Below are positions 1-9,882 of a stretch of 25,047 nt of DNA, one piece after another (position 1 is the stretch's first letter; each line of letters starts with the position of its first letter). A program made the position numbers and the translations under genes. The DNA is taken from the NCBI RefSeq assembly GCF_000003815.2, contig NC_049982.1, forward strand, positions 30,369,619-30,394,665, given 5' to 3'. Under the pieces are notes generated by a model. It worked only from the letters and a program-made list of their open reading frames with translations, was not told the DNA's origin and made no database searches. This stretch comes from Branchiostoma floridae (lineage: Eukaryota; Chordata; Leptocardii; Amphioxiformes; Branchiostomatidae).

Positions 1-718
1 CCGTTTGTTCGTTGTATGCATGATATAGCACTTATCAGGATTGAACTGCATATGCCATTTCTTAGGTAGGTACTATTTAGTAATATATGAATAGGACCTT
101 AAAGTATTAATAAAAGCATGATTATTTGGCGAAGGGATGTGTTCGTGGAACTCTAGTATTATGTGCTAGTAGCGTGGCAAAAGGCTACATGGAAAACATT
201 CCGCATTTTCGCGAAAATGTTGCCTTTCTAGTATACATTTAGTTCAACAAGCACGTGATGAGGAAATCATCTTTAGGTTTTAGACTGGAAGTTGAACGGC
301 AATTTCCAATACAAAAATATCTTTTGGCCTTGTTACGTGGTGACCATTGAGTAAAAAAAACAAACTTACGACTTGACCTACCAACTTCAGTCTTTGTCAA
401 GGAATGAGCAATCTAAGGTGAGAAGTGGATCATTAGTTCCAGAAAGTTTATGGCGCCCCTCGTCTCTGTTAGGGCGGGTTCCTTAATTGCAGAAAAAGCA
501 AATGTTATTTACAATGAAGAATGATACAAAGATTCACCAAACACATAACGTTAGCCAAATTGCCAGTACAGTACATGCTAGACGTTTAAAGATGTTAAGT
601 ATTTTTCAAACGTGTTTTGTTAATGTCACAGGGGCTTTCACTATTGGCATGTTACCCATAGTGCACTTCGATGCACATGCGTACTTAAAACCACGAAATT
701 TCTTATTTGTTATGATAG
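1..718 (+). other. Intron 2 (3' part) of copy 0
   Basis: No coding exon is seen. From about 170 onward the sequence matches intron 2 of the other copies, including the palindrome CATTTTCGCGAAAATG at 204-219 and the 'caaggaatgagcaatctaaggtgag' block near 400. Bases 1 to about 120 have no counterpart in the rest of the window. At 647-685 lies one end of the MITE family described at 8463-8649, just before the exon 3 acceptor. Confidence 0.55.
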
Positions 719-844
719 GGGGATGATGACTGTGAAGAGATGGAGGACATGGATGAGATGGGCGACGAGGGACCGCAGTCCGATGAGCAAGACGGAGATC
801 GCGTCAACAAACGCTGGTGTGTAGACCTAGCTGTTTGCCCTTGA
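719..844 (+). CDS. Copy 0, last coding exon (acidic C-terminal tail), partial gene
   Basis: Only the terminal exon of this copy is in the window; exons 1 and 2 must lie upstream. A TATGATAG acceptor ends at 718 and the open frame runs 719-844 (41 codons plus TGA). It begins GDDDCEEMED and continues as a string of Asp, Glu and Met residues, then DGDRVNKRWC and a short end with Cys-Pro before the stop. It aligns codon by codon with the exon 3 of the five other copies that have one, which is the main support. Its tail (RVN-x-RWC...CP) is of the same type as copy 2, not the QNPNSRWC type of copies 1, 3 and 4. Function of the family is unknown; the tail is probably soluble and follows a membrane segment encoded by exon 2. 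Confidence 0.62.
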   Translation, partial: GDDDCEEMEDMDEMGDEGPQSDEQDGDRVNKRWCVDLAVCP

Positions 845-1436
845 ATAGTTACCTAAATGAAAATAGATGTATTGTTTTTTTATGTGTCTCCGTGTGTGTT
901 TGTCTTTTCGGATACTTGTGGTCAGCATAACTTAACAACATTTGGCTGTATTGTAATGATAATTAGCATGTGGGAAGGTATGAGGAAGATAAATGTTTAG
1001 GTTAATTATGAGCCTCCTGGCGGTTTTCCTGAATGCATCAGCAGAACTTCCGGTTTTGTATTGTTCGTCCAGGACATCCTATGGTTTTGATTTTTCGGTA
1101 GCAGACAACTTTTAATGTCCAGTTGACATTGCTGTAAAAAGCTCAGAAGAGTTGTTGTGTGAATAGAAAACTGATTTTTTTTATTTCTTCGTTCAATGTA
1201 AGAGTCAAAACAAGGATGTAAACATTTATATGGTAACTATGTGAAGAGTGTTTCGTACATTAATCATACATCATATGTATGTATGTATATCTAGTTGGAG
1301 TATTTTCACATTGAAGGTTGCACCGATTAGTTAATTGTACAGCGTAAGTTTCTGATATTACTTGTCGAGAAATGAGTTATGCTATGAAGTTTACAAAAAT
1401 ATCCCCACTATAGTTTGTCTCATTAGAATAAGGTGG

Positions 1437-1623
1437 TTCGCACATAGGCAGCGAAATGCATTGTGGGTAATATGTCAAAGGTAAAGGCCCCTGAGTTGTA
1501 AACAGTTTTTTTATCACCCACTGTCTTGATTCTCCTAACGATGTCCAGACATAATTCAGTTCTGTCCCAGAGACCCTCACATGTGAAATATTACCCGCAA
1601 TGCATTTCGCTGTGAATGTGTAC
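1437..1623. mobile_element. MITE, about 187 bp, imperfect terminal inverted repeats
   Basis: The left end (…gcagcgaaatgcattgtgggtaatat…, about 1438-1474) is the reverse complement of the right end at 1589-1623 (tattacccgcaatgcatttcgctg…). The inside is noncoding. The same element is at 8463-8649, 14064-14230 (left end truncated) and 21323-21384 (interior collapsed). It falls in the 3' flank of each gene. No transposase is encoded, so it is non-autonomous; superfamily not assigned. Confidence 0.6.
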
Positions 1624-1682
1624 TAAGAGTTGTTTGTGTTTCACGGTGATTGCCGATGGATGTACATTCTTAGTTTTGTAAC

Positions 1683-1688
1683 AATAAA
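1683..1688 (+). terminator. Candidate polyadenylation signal AATAAA, after copy 0
   Basis: AATAAA sits in a block conserved after every complete copy and is followed within about 25 bases by a T/GT-rich run (gatcttgtttctttcc), the usual downstream element. It would give copy 0 a 3' UTR of more than 800 bases. Confidence 0.4.
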
Positions 1689-2096
1689 ATTGGAAATGAT
1701 CTTGTTTCTTTCCTGGACATACCTTTGTCATGATATTATCCCTTGTCCTCGTTTTAGCTATTGTAGCGGACGAAAAACTAGCTTCTCGGCACATCTGGTT
1801 CAAGTACCCTTGAACCCGGGTTCGCGCCCGGGTCTGGACACGGGGAAAAGAATCGCATTGTCCTTTAGGATGGGGGAGTAGAGCCGGTGGTCAAGTGTAT
1901 GAGAGGGATCATATGGCGCCAACATTCTGCATGTACAAGAACTCAGTACACCGGAAAGAGTATGTAGGGGTGAATTATTGTACTTTGCTAAAACACGAAC
2001 CGTAATAAAGCCGCATTGTGCTACTGGCACAAGAAAAAGCGCCATACTTCGTCCTCTGTCTGAGGTCACAATCTTTACCCTCACCTTACATTATAC

Positions 2097-2491
2097 NNNN
2101 NNNNNNNNNNNNNNNNNNNNNNNNNNNNNNNNNNNNNNNNNNNNNNNNNNNNNNNNNNNNNNNNNNNNNNNNNNNNNNNNNNNNNNNNNNNNNNNNNNNN
2201 NNNNNNNNNNNNNNNNNNNNNNNNNNNNNNNNNNNNNNNNNNNNNNNNNNNNNNNNNNNNNNNNNNNNNNNNNNNNNNNNNNNNNNNNNNNNNNNNNNNN
2301 NNNNNNNNNNNNNNNNNNNNNNNNNNNNNNNNNNNNNNNNNNNNNNNNNNNNNNNNNNNNNNNNNNNNNNNNNNNNNNNNNNNNNNNNNNNNNNNNNNNN
2401 NNNNNNNNNNNNNNNNNNNNNNNNNNNNNNNNNNNNNNNNNNNNNNNNNNNNNNNNNNNNNNNNNNNNNNNNNNNNNNNNNNNNNNNNNNN
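2097..2491. other. Assembly gap (395 N)
   Basis: Unknown bases. The paralogous interval between the same flanking words after copy 3 (about 15228-15621) is about 394 bases, so the gap size fits and the missing sequence is probably the 5' flank of copy 1, including its candidate noncoding exon. Confidence 0.95.
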
Positions 2492-2642
2492 TCGAAAAAC
2501 ACTCAAATTTCTTTCACTTCAGAATAATCTTACATAGTTTAGCTTTAAAGCAACGGCCATCCAATTCATTTATCCTAGTGCTCAAGACATTCTTGAGAAG
2601 GTTTCAAAAACACCTTGTATTTTTTGTCTAATGTGATGTCTC

Positions 2643-2649
2643 TGAGTCA
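2643..2649 (+). promoter_or_regulatory. AP-1-like site TGAGTCA upstream of copy 1
   Basis: A perfect TGAGTCA lies 83 bases before the ATG. The same site is in the same place in copies 2 (5625), 4 (15772) and 5 (18350). Copy 3 has AAGTCA and copy 6 has lost the region. Function inferred from the motif only. Confidence 0.35.
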
Positions 2650-2731
2650 CCAACCAGTTTGGGAAACTGTATGTTGCCTCTTTGCACATAGCGCAAACTT
2701 CTAGAGAGGACCATTGTGAACCTCTTTCACC

Positions 2732-4458
2732 ATGGGCAAGCTGACGGTCGAGGCTACAGGAAAGACAAGCCCAGTGGACCCGCCTCCCTATCCCTTGGAG
2801 CCCCTCCCAACTAAGCCTGGTCTCCAGACTAACATCGTGGTACCAGAGGAGGTGCCTGGTCATCCATCGGTCAGTACTAAGGATTTTCAATTCGCTTGTT
2901 GCGTACTGGTAGAGCGATCGGTTCGGAATCTGGAGGTCATGAGTTCGATGCCCGCCGTTCCCCCGACATTATGCCCTTGGGAAAGACACTTTACACGTCC
3001 TTCCACACTTAACCCAGGTGTACAAATGGGTACCTGACTTCGGTTGGGAAGGTAGAAGAAAAAGACGAAATTGCTGCGCGCGGATGCCATCTATATAACC
3101 GATATTTTCTCACTTTAATTTTACAAAGTTTATGTTGTCTACTTTGAAAATTTGCCCTCTGAATTTTTACCCATCTTATTGCCCTTTCTCATACTTTTTG
3201 AAGTCTGCAGAGGATGTCATCCATAACATTTACTTGTTGTAATCTAGTTATAATAGAATCCTGATATTCCTACTTGCCCGCATTAGTCAACATGACCTTA
3301 TGTCATCTACAGGCTCGCCCAAGACGGTGCCCGAAGAAGTGCGGGACCATCGCCCTGGTTACCGTCTGTGTGGTGCTGGTGGTGGCGCTGGTCATCCTCG
3401 GGGTCAAGCTGGCCAAGAAACATAAGATGGCCGGGAAACATGGTTGCAGGGACCGTGGAGAGGAAGAACACATGGTGAGGAAATATTTAACTTTATGCTT
3501 TCCCCGACAGGGAAAACATATTGTTTTTGCTGGTGTATTAACATGACATTGTGTTCTTCTTTTCTGTCATGAACCGACCAGAGCTTAAAACTGCAGCAGC
3601 TACAAAAGGCTACAGGGAAAACATTCTACATATTCGCGAAAACGTTACTATCTAGTTTTTAGTTCACAGTTAGTTTCAACAGGCATGTCAAGAAAGTATC
3701 TTTTAGAGTGAAGATGCATCCGTGTTAGCAGAAGTCATTCTAAATTGAAGTTGAACGGCAATTTTCAACACAAAACTTGAACTTATTGGTTAATTGCCCA
3801 ACTCCAATTTTGTCAAGGAATGAGCAATTCAATACAATGCAGATCAAGCACGTGTCTAGGTGAGAAGTGGATCATTAGTTGCAGAAAGTTTATGGCGCCC
3901 CGGTCCATGTTTAGAGTGCGTCACTCATTCACTGACAAAGACTCGAGTTAAACAATTGTGCAGTCGAAAATTTAGGCACGTCCAAAGTTTTGTAGTTAAA
4001 AACTTACAGTTCAACTAGTTAACTTTGCTTTTAAAGTTTTGCAATGAAAAGTTGCTGAAAAGCATGCTGAAATCTGCATGGATTGCAGAAAAACAGTTCA
4101 CAATGACGATGAATAATCATACACAGAAATACATAACTGTTGCCAATTTCCAGTATATGCTTTCCGTCTAGATAGATTTCAGAGACTGGCTTTATCAAAC
4201 GCGTTTTGTTTTCTTATGTCTCAGGAACATTCACCTTTGACATGTTACCCACAATGCACTTTGCTGCGCATGCGTACTTAAAACCACGAACCTCCTTATT
4301 TTTTATGATAGGGGGACGATGACTGCGAAGAGATGGAGGACATGGATGAGATGGACGAGGAAGGAGAGCAGTCGGAGGGGTCAGACGGACATGGTGGCGA
4401 GCAGAATCCTAATAGTCGTTGGTGCCCTTTTGGGGGCGGAGCTAGTAACGGTTGTTAA
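2732..4458 (+). CDS. Copy 1: small PPxY single-pass membrane protein, 148 aa, three coding exons
   Basis: Exons 2732-2869, 3313-3474 and 4312-4458; introns 443 and 837 bases, both phase 0, with donors GTCAGT and GTGAGG and acceptors CTACAG and TGATAG. The ATG has A at -3 and G at +4, and an in-frame TGA lies 15 bases upstream, fixing the start. Residues 1-46 are soluble and proline-rich with PPPY at 17-20, a typical ligand of WW domains. Residues 47-58 form a basic patch with two Cys (RRCPKKC). Residues about 59-77 are a Val/Leu/Ile transmembrane helix, followed by KLAKKHKM. The tail from 101 is GDDDCEEM..., highly acidic, ending in GGGASNGC. No signal peptide is seen; positive charge on both sides leaves topology open. 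Five further copies share this exon layout. The family is not one I recognise. Membrane anchoring is well supported; a role as WW-domain (NEDD4-type) adaptor is inference. Confidence 0.75.
2891..3070 (+). mobile_element. tRNA-derived SINE in intron 1 of copy 1
   Basis: An A box-like segment (tactggtagagcg, about 2904-2916) and a B box-like segment (ggtcatgagttcgatgcc, about 2935-2952) have RNA polymerase III promoter spacing. They are followed by a tRNA-unrelated body (cccttgggaaagacacttta...) and an A-rich end (gaagaaaaagacg). A second copy with the same body is at about 10291-10485 in intron 1 of copy 3, at the same intron position. No LINE-like coding part is seen. Confidence 0.65.
3629..3644. 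promoter_or_regulatory. CGCG-centred palindrome, degenerate copy in intron 2 of copy 1
   Basis: CATATTCGCGAAAACG is the altered form of the perfect 16-base palindrome found in intron 2 of copies 0, 2, 3, 5 and 6. Copy 4 (16370-16385) has the same altered form, in line with copies 1 and 4 being twins. Confidence 0.35.
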
Positions 4459-4721
4459 GACCTTTTGGAGATCCCCAGCAAAGTGGCTGTTGGCTACAAT
4501 AGCAACACATAGCTACCAATTTTGACCCAAATTTTCACACACTTTGTCCCCTCCCCACCTAGTATGAAAAGTTTGCATGGGGTTCCGAGAGCTGCTACCT
4601 AGCTGGCACCATGTACCATGTTGAATCGTTACCACTATGAAAAATGGAGTTTTTGGCGACGCCTCAGAGGCTAGCCTTATATTATAGTGTGCGACCGTTT
4701 GTACATCCTTCCTTTTGCATC

Positions 4722-4727
4722 AATAAA
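4722..4727 (+). terminator. Candidate polyadenylation signal of copy 1
   Basis: AATAAA lies 264 bases after the stop codon, followed by a T/GT-rich run (atcttgttgttccttttc). Conserved at the same place after copy 4 (17432). Confidence 0.55.
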
Positions 4728-5151
4728 ATGTAAAGATTATCTTGTTGTTCCTTTTCTGGGCATGCCTTAGTCACGATTTTAGTCCCTGTCCTTGTCTAAC
4801 TATTCAAGTGGACGAAACACTTATCTCAGCACATCTGGTTCAAATACCCTAATCGCGCCAGGATGGAAAAGTAGCGTCGGTGGCACCGTTTATGAGAGAT
4901 ATTACATGACACCATATTTCTGTACGTAAAAGAACTTCATATACCGGAAAGACTAGGGGTGACCTGGTGTACTTCGCCAAAACATGAACCGTAATTAAGC
5001 CGAATTGCCCTAATTGTACAGGAAAAAGTGTCATGATTCCGTCCTCTGTCATAATCTTTACCCTTACCTTACATTATACAATTATGTGATACCCATGATA
5101 CAGGCTCAGCGTTACATACACCGACAGCTTTTCATCCATTGAACAAAAGAA

Positions 5152-5172
5152 AGGTCAATGTCAATCTGACCT
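5152..5172. promoter_or_regulatory. AGGTCA inverted repeat (9-base spacer) upstream of copy 2
   Basis: AGGTCA (5152-5157) and TGACCT (5167-5172) face each other; the perfect arms extend to AAAGGTCA/TGACCTTT. Both arms are kept upstream of copies 3, 4 and 5, while spacer bases vary; copy 6 has one mismatch in the right arm. AGGTCA is the nuclear-receptor half-site, but the spacing is not one of the common ones. A CCAAT motif (gaccaatc) follows closely. Regulatory role inferred. Confidence 0.35.
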
Positions 5173-5189
5173 TTTGGGATGGACCAATC

Positions 5190-5278
5190 CGCTTGGAGAC
5201 TTAGATTTCATCTAGAACCCCCGTGGCCGATTGCGCAGTTAGAAATTCACTGGGAGCTCGAGCAGGGTGCCGAAAAAG
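5190..5278 (+). other. Candidate noncoding 5' exon of copy 2
   Basis: A conserved stretch ends with AAAAAG|GTAATG, a good donor. About 400 bases later a pyrimidine-rich acceptor (tctctttgcacatag, AG at 5679-5680) lies 40 bases before the ATG. The same pairing exists at copies 4 (donor after 15426, AG at 15820) and 5 (donor after 18004, AG at 18405). At copy 3 the donor is kept (after 9349) but the acceptor AG is deleted. The start of the exon is a guess; no transcript evidence. Confidence 0.3.
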
Positions 5279-5624
5279 GTAATGCTACTATTTCTAATCT
5301 TAAAGGTATACGATGTAACATTTGGCTTCATGTTAGAAACACCACCATAAACTAGACTCTCCTGGTTGTAAACAAAAACTTTCTAGCCACCATTACGCTT
5401 CTTAGGGTTTGTGGTAATCAGTTAATCACACTTCAGGTTGGCTACATGGGAGAACAATCAAGATCTTCTTCTTCAAAAAACACTCAATTTTCTTTCACTT
5501 CAGAATAATCTTACATCGTTTAGCTTTAAAGCAACGGCCATCCAATTCATTTTATCCTAGTGCTCAAGTCATTCTTGAGAATACCTTGAGAATACCTTGT
5601 ATTTTTTGTTTAATGTGATGTCAT

Positions 5625-5631
5625 TGAGTCA
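5625..5631 (+). promoter_or_regulatory. AP-1-like site TGAGTCA upstream of copy 2
   Basis: Perfect TGAGTCA at the conserved position before exon 1. If the candidate noncoding exon is real, this site would be inside the first intron. Confidence 0.33.
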
Positions 5632-5720
5632 CCTACGAGTTTGGGAAACTGTTTGGATTATTATATCTCTTTGCACATAGCGCAAACTTCTAGAGAGGAC
5701 CATCGTGAACCTCTTTCTCA

Positions 5721-7847
5721 ATGGGCAAGCTGACGGTCGAGGCTTCTGGAAAGACAAGCCCAGAAGACCCGCCTCCTCATCCTTTGGAGCCACTCCCAAC
5801 TAAGCCTGGTCTCCAGACTAACATCGTGGTACCAGAGGCGGTCCCCGGGCATCCACGAGTCAGTACTACGGATTGAAAATTCTTGTATCAAGCTTTGACA
5901 GTGAAGTAACAGCTAGTAGATAGCTAATAATAGAGTCTTTTCTTCTTTCACATCTTCTTCCTTGACCTTGGAATTGACTTTGGCGTTATATGACATTAGA
6001 TTAGATTTTTTTTGCAATCCTTGGCGGCTCATTCTACAACTTAAGCTTTGTACGTATACAGTATGGTTGAAAAATTCTTTTTCATATGCCTGAAAATTGA
6101 TGCACGTGCGTGCGTTCATTTTAGCCACTATTCTGAAACCCTTAAATGTTTAAATCCCTGGTCAATCAGAATCTTATACTTGCCAGAGGATCTGCTCTCC
6201 AGGGTAAAGGGGCACATGGTCAGGGCATGGGGCCACAGCGTCCTTGTAATAAAACATTTCAGTCTTCGTACAGGCTAACATACTTGCAATAAAAACATCT
6301 CAGTCTTAGAACAGGTGAACATACTAACCAAGCCTGGGAAAGAATGGACTGGATGTTTAGTCTTGTGTTTTAGCAGCATTTTTTGCTTGATTTTCATATT
6401 TTGTCACCCTCACACGTTAGTCTTGGGGTCTCCAAGCCAGAGGATGTCATGTATAAAATCAAAACATTGTGGCCTTATGTCCTCTAAAGGCTCACCCCAG
6501 ACGATGCCCAAAGAAGTGCGGTACCATCGCCCTGGTTACCGTCTGTGTGGTGCTGGTGGTGGCGCTGGTCATCCTCGGGGTCAAGCTGGCCAAGAAACAT
6601 AAGATGGCCGGAAAACATGGTTGCAGAGACCGTGGAGAGGAAGGACACATGGTAAGAAAATATTTGCTTTTATGCTTTTCCCGACAGGGAAACATATCGT
6701 TGTTTTTGCTGGTGTGTTCTTCTTCTCTCTCATTCTTCTTGTTTTTTTATGTTAAGTTTATCCTTTCCCCGACAGGGAACCCTATTCTTTTGCTGGTCTG
6801 TTCTTCGTCTTTCCTTTACTTCCCTCATGAACCAATCAGAGCTTAGAAATGCCGAGAACCAATCAGAGCGTAGAACTGCACCATCATAATAGCTGTATGA
6901 ATATGAGTTATTTACAACTTTGCGATAGAAAAAAGCATGTATGTGGCTTTTTTTTGTTTCTGGTCACACACAATACTTAAGGACGAGCCTAATTAAATAG
7001 TGTAGCGTTCTAGTAGCTTGGCAAAAGGCTACATGGAAGGCATACTGCATTTTCGCGAAAATGTTGCCTTTCTAGTATACATGTTAGTTCAACAAGCATG
7101 TCATAAGGAAAGTATCTTGACGTTTAGACTGGAAGTCCTCTGTGCTAGTAGAAGTCATTCTGAATTAAAGTTGAACGGAAATTTCTAATACAAAAATTTG
7201 AGCTTACGACTTGACCTTCCAACTCCAGTCTTTGTCAAGGAATGAGCAATCTAAGGTGAGAAGATGATCTTTGGTTGCAAAAGTTTATGGCGCCCCCCGT
7301 CTCTTTTATGGCGGGTTGCTCCTTCCTTGACAAAGACTGGCCTTGGACAGTCGAAAATTTGGGCACTTCGAATTTTGGAGTTAAAAATTACTGTTCCACT
7401 AGTAAATTTGCTTCAAAACTTTGAAGTTCTACAATGACAATAGATAGCTTTGCTGCCAAGCTTAAGCTCGGTGAAATCTGTAAACAAGATTCCTTAATTG
7501 CAGACAAAGCAGATGATATTTACAATAAATAATAATACACAGATTCACCAAACACATGACGTTTGCCAAATTGACAGTACATGTTTGCCGTCTATTATGT
7601 TTAAGATTTTTCAAACATGTTTTGTTTATGTCACAGGGGCTTTCACTATTGACATGTTACCCATAGTGCACTTCGATGCGCATGCGTACTTAAAACCACG
7701 AACCTCTTTATTTTTTTATGATAGGGGGATGATGACTGCGAAGAGATGGAGGACATCGATGAGATGGGCGACGAGGGACCGCAGTCGGATGAGCAGGACG
7801 GAGATCGCGTCAATAGTCGCTGGTGTATTGACAAAACCTGCCCTTGA
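5721..7847 (+). CDS. Copy 2: family member with altered PPxY (PPPH), 140 aa
   Basis: Exons 5721-5858, 6490-6651 and 7725-7847; introns of 631 and 1073 bases, phase 0, donors GTCAGT and GTAAGA. An in-frame TGA 15 bases before the ATG fixes the start; the base at -3 is T, a weaker context than copy 1. The protein follows the family plan: soluble N-terminus 1-46, basic Cys patch, transmembrane segment about 59-77, then an acidic tail. Two features stand out. The proline motif reads PPPH (CAT for TAT), which should abolish normal WW-domain binding; twin copy 5 keeps PPPY, so the change is recent. The tail ends DGDRVNSRWCIDKTCP, shorter than in copy 1, because a deletion removes both a few in-frame codons and the sequence beyond RWC. 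All splice sites and the frame remain intact, so this looks like a functional but divergent copy. Confidence 0.72.
6061..6278 (+). other. Conserved open segment inside intron 1 of copy 2
   Basis: This part of intron 1 is shared with copy 5 (about 18790-19000) and copy 3 (about 10790-11010) but is absent from copies 1, 4 and 6. A short frame reading LPEDLLSRVKGHMVRAWGHS stays open in all three; several differences between copies 2 and 3 are synonymous in this frame (for example CCA/CCG, GAT/GAC). It may be a fossil exon or just chance in a young duplicate. No good flanking splice pair was found. Confidence 0.25.
6832..6903 (+). promoter_or_regulatory. CCAAT-CCAAT-TATA-like cluster in intron 2 of copy 2
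   Basis: Two CCAATCAGAG motifs (6832 and 6859, part of a tandem 27-base repeat) are followed by TATGAATA near 6896. Copies 3 and 6 have the intact TATAAATA form at this place; copies 1 and 4 have only one CCAAT-like motif and no TATA. Confidence 0.3.
7048..7063. promoter_or_regulatory. Perfect palindrome CATTTTCGCGAAAATG in intron 2 of copy 2
   Basis: Sixteen-base perfect palindrome conserved at 204, 11787, 19770 and 24461. The centre TTTCGCGAAA resembles E2F-type sites. Role unknown. Confidence 0.4.
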
Positions 7848-8462
7848 ATCGTTACCTCCCTTAAAATGGTGGTATTGTTTTTGATGTGTCTGTGTTTTTA
7901 TGTTTGTCCTTCCAGATACTTGTGGCCAGCATAACTTAACAACATCTGGCTGGATTGTAATAATGATTGGTATGTGGGAGGGTATGGGGAAGATGAATAT
8001 TAAAGTCGATTATTAGCCTCCTTGCGGTTGTCCTAGTTGCTGCAGCAGTACCTCAAATTTTGTAATTTTCGTTCAGGACAAGCTATGGTTTTGATTTTTG
8101 GGTGGCAGTCAGCATTTGACGTCCAATTGATTTTGCTCTAAAAAGCTTAGAAGAGTTGTTTTGTGTATATAAAACTGATTTGTAGACTTTTCGGATCAAT
8201 GCACGAGTGAAAACATGATGTTAACATTTCTATGGTATCTATATCGAGAGTGACTTAATATTTCGTACATTAATCATACATTACATATATGTGAGTATAT
8301 CTATTTGGAGCATTTTCACATTAAATCGTTCACCAATGATTTGATTGTACGGCGTACGCTTATAGAATTACTGTAGAGAAATGAGTTATGCTATAATGTT
8401 TACAAAAATATCCCCACTATCTTGTTTGTCTTGTTAGAATAAAATGTTTCGCAAGTACGTAG

Positions 8463-8649
8463 GTACGCATGAGCAGCAAAATGCATCATGTGTAATATCT
8501 CAAAAGTAAAGGCCCCTAACTTGTGAACAGTTTTTTGTCTCACCCGCTGTCTCGATTTTCCTAACAATGTCCAGACGTAATTCAATTTTATCCCAGGCAC
8601 CTTAACCTGTGACTTATTACCCACAAAGCATTTCGCTGCGCATGCGTAC
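8463..8649. mobile_element. MITE, 187 bp, best-preserved copy
   Basis: Left end 8463-8498 (gtacgcatgagcagcaaaatgc...) is an imperfect inverted repeat of right end 8615-8649 (...gcatttcgctgcgcatgcgtac). The interior has no open frame of note. Solo right halves of the same element, ending in 'gcatgcgtactta', lie about 35 bases before exon 3 of copies 0, 1, 2 and 4, with decayed forms at 3 and 5. Confidence 0.65.
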
Positions 8650-8719
8650 TAATTGTCGAACTATGAGTGTTTGTGTTTCATGGTGATTGCCGATGAATGT
8701 ACATCCTTAGTTTTGCAAC

Positions 8720-8725
8720 TATAAA
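8720..8725 (+). terminator. Variant polyadenylation signal (TATAAA) of copy 2
   Basis: Occupies the place of AATAAA in the other copies and is followed by the same GT-rich run (gatcttgttgtttctttcc). TATAAA is a known weak variant. Confidence 0.38.
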
Positions 8726-9219
8726 ATGGAAAATGATCTTGTTGTTTCTTTCCTGGACATGCCTTTGTTACGATATTAGCCCTTGTCCTCATTTTAGCAA
8801 TGATTCTAGCCGACAGAAAACTAGCTTATCGGCACATCTGGTTCAAATTCCGTGGAGCCCGGCTTCGCGCCAGGGTCTGGACGCGACTAGGGGAAAAGAG
8901 TCGCATTGTCCTCTAGGATGGGGAAGTGAAGCCGGTGGTCCCGTGTATAAGGAGCTCATATGACGCCGACCTTCTGCACGTAAAAGAATCCAACACACAT
9001 ATCGAGAAGAGTAGGGGTGACCCGGTACCGGTGTGTTTGGCCCAAAACGCAAGCCATATAGTAAAGCCAACTAACACCTTGCACAAGAAAAAGTGCCATG
9101 CCTCGTCTTCTGTCTGAGGTGGCAATATATACATTCACCTTAGAATCACGTGATGATACGGGTTTTTGACACGGATTTTGTTACATACAACAACAGCTTT
9201 TCAGCCATTGGACAAAGAA

Positions 9220-9240
9220 AGGTCAGTGTCAATCTGACCT
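9220..9240. promoter_or_regulatory. AGGTCA inverted repeat upstream of copy 3
   Basis: AGGTCA (9220-9225), 9-base spacer, TGACCT (9235-9240), followed by gaccaatc. Spacer differs from copy 2 by one base while both arms are unchanged. Confidence 0.33.
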
Positions 9241-9882
9241 TCTGAGGATGGACCAATCAGATTGGAGAGTTAGATTTCATCCAGAACCCCCCGTAGCCGA
9301 TTGCACAGTTGAAAATTCACTAGGAGCTCGGGCAGACTGCGGAGAAAAGGTAATACTACTAGATTTAATCTTAAAGGTATACTATGTAACATTTTGGCCC
9401 CTAGTTAGAAACACCATTATGAACTAGGCTCTCCTGGTTGTAAATATCAACTTCCTGGCCTCCAGTAGGCCAGGAAGCTGTTGGGAAAAGGAAATCAGTT
9501 AATCACACTCCAGAATGACTACAGGGGGGAACAATCAAGAATCATCTTCTTCTTCGAAACACTCCTTTTTTTTTACTTCGATCTTACATAGTACAGCTTT
9601 AAAGCAACGGCTATAACATGCCTATTGAGCTTCCATGAGGTATGCACACTTCAAATATCCTTAGGCTAGTGCTCAAGAAAGTCTTGAGAAGGTCTCAAAA
9701 ACACCTTGTATTTTTTTGTGCAATGCGAGTGTCTTTAAGTCACCAGTTTTCTACTTCTTCTTCTGTGTAAAGCCCACATTCTTCATGTAGAATGTTTTGG
9801 CTTTGGCTTGGCTTTGGAACATGTTTGGATTTTTTGTTTCTTTGCAAACTTCTAGAGAAGACTAGTGTAAACCTCTTTCACC

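Larger units (their letters stand above)
845..2096 (+). other. 3' UTR and intergenic flank after copy 0
   Basis: No independent gene is visible. The stretch resembles the flank after copy 2 up to about 1070; from about 1077 it is nearly identical to the flank after copy 3 (13690 onward). It holds a MITE copy (1437-1623), a polyadenylation-type AATAAA (1683-1688) with a following T/GT-rich run, and the start of the intergenic block seen before every gene ('cggcacatctggttcaa' near 1780, 'gtacaagaactcagtacaccgg' near 1934). The latter preserves the empty TA site of the mariner element found at 21729. Confidence 0.55.
4459..5720 (+). other. 3' UTR, intergenic flank and 5' region between copies 1 and 2
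   Basis: This is the shortest complete intergenic interval. It lacks the roughly 600-base block and MITE that follow copies 0, 2 and 3. It has AATAAA at 4722, the recurrent 'ctcagcacatctggttcaaatac' block, the AGGTCA inverted repeat at 5152-5172, a possible noncoding exon ending at 5278 (AAG|GTAATG), an AP-1-like site and the acceptor-like 'tctctttgcacatag' ending at 5680. No separate coding gene is seen on either strand. Confidence 0.55.
1077..7289 (+). repeat. Segmental duplication, left member (copies 1 and 2)
   Basis: By eye the sequence from about 1077 ('atggttttgatttttcggtagcag') to about 7289 ('agtttatg' in intron 2 of copy 2) is repeated in the same order and orientation at about 13690-20012. 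Both contain two genes (copies 1+2 and 4+5) with nearly identical exons, introns and flanks. Differences are mainly blocks: an internal duplication after copy 3, a shorter intron 1 and exon 1 in copy 4, and the gap at 2097-2491. Boundaries are approximate. Confidence 0.75.
7848..9882 (+). other. 3' UTR, intergenic flank and 5' region between copies 2 and 3
   Basis: Contains the long type of 3' flank also seen after copies 0, 3 and 5, a complete MITE (8463-8649), a TATAAA variant of the poly(A) signal (8720-8725), the intergenic block with 'cgcgccagggtctggacgcgactagggg' near 8868, the AGGTCA inverted repeat (9220-9240), and a candidate noncoding exon ending at 9349. Extra bases near 9770-9830 are particular to this copy. 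No independent gene is seen. Confidence 0.5.

Noticed and set aside
1800-2084. Recurring minus-strand open frames in intergenic blocks (also near 4849, 8843, 14408 and 14952)
   Set aside because: They arise from a duplicated noncoding block and do not keep one common frame between copies.
2588-2605. Heat-shock element at 'cattcttgagaaggtttc' before exon 1
   Set aside because: The GAA/TTC blocks are not spaced in the regular five-base register and two are mismatched.
2081-2631. Long frames across the N gaps (also at 20055-20659 and 22530-22853)
   Set aside because: The apparent length comes from unknown bases being read as open.
2732-2749. N-terminal myristoylation of MGKLTV
   Set aside because: Lys follows Gly and Val is at the position that needs Ser/Thr or another small residue, so the usual pattern is not met.
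2732-2869. Signal peptide in exon 1
   Set aside because: The first 46 residues are polar and proline-rich with no hydrophobic core; the only hydrophobic segment is the internal one in exon 2.
2904-2955. tRNA gene
   Set aside because: A and B box-like words are present here, at 10311 and near 23731, but the arms do not pair and the first two are attached to a shared SINE body.
6492-6695. Minus-strand frame antisense to exon 2, repeated at 11191, 16049, 19217 and 23904
   Set aside because: It is the mirror of the GC-rich transmembrane exon; its repetition follows from duplication, and the plus-strand exon explains the sequence.
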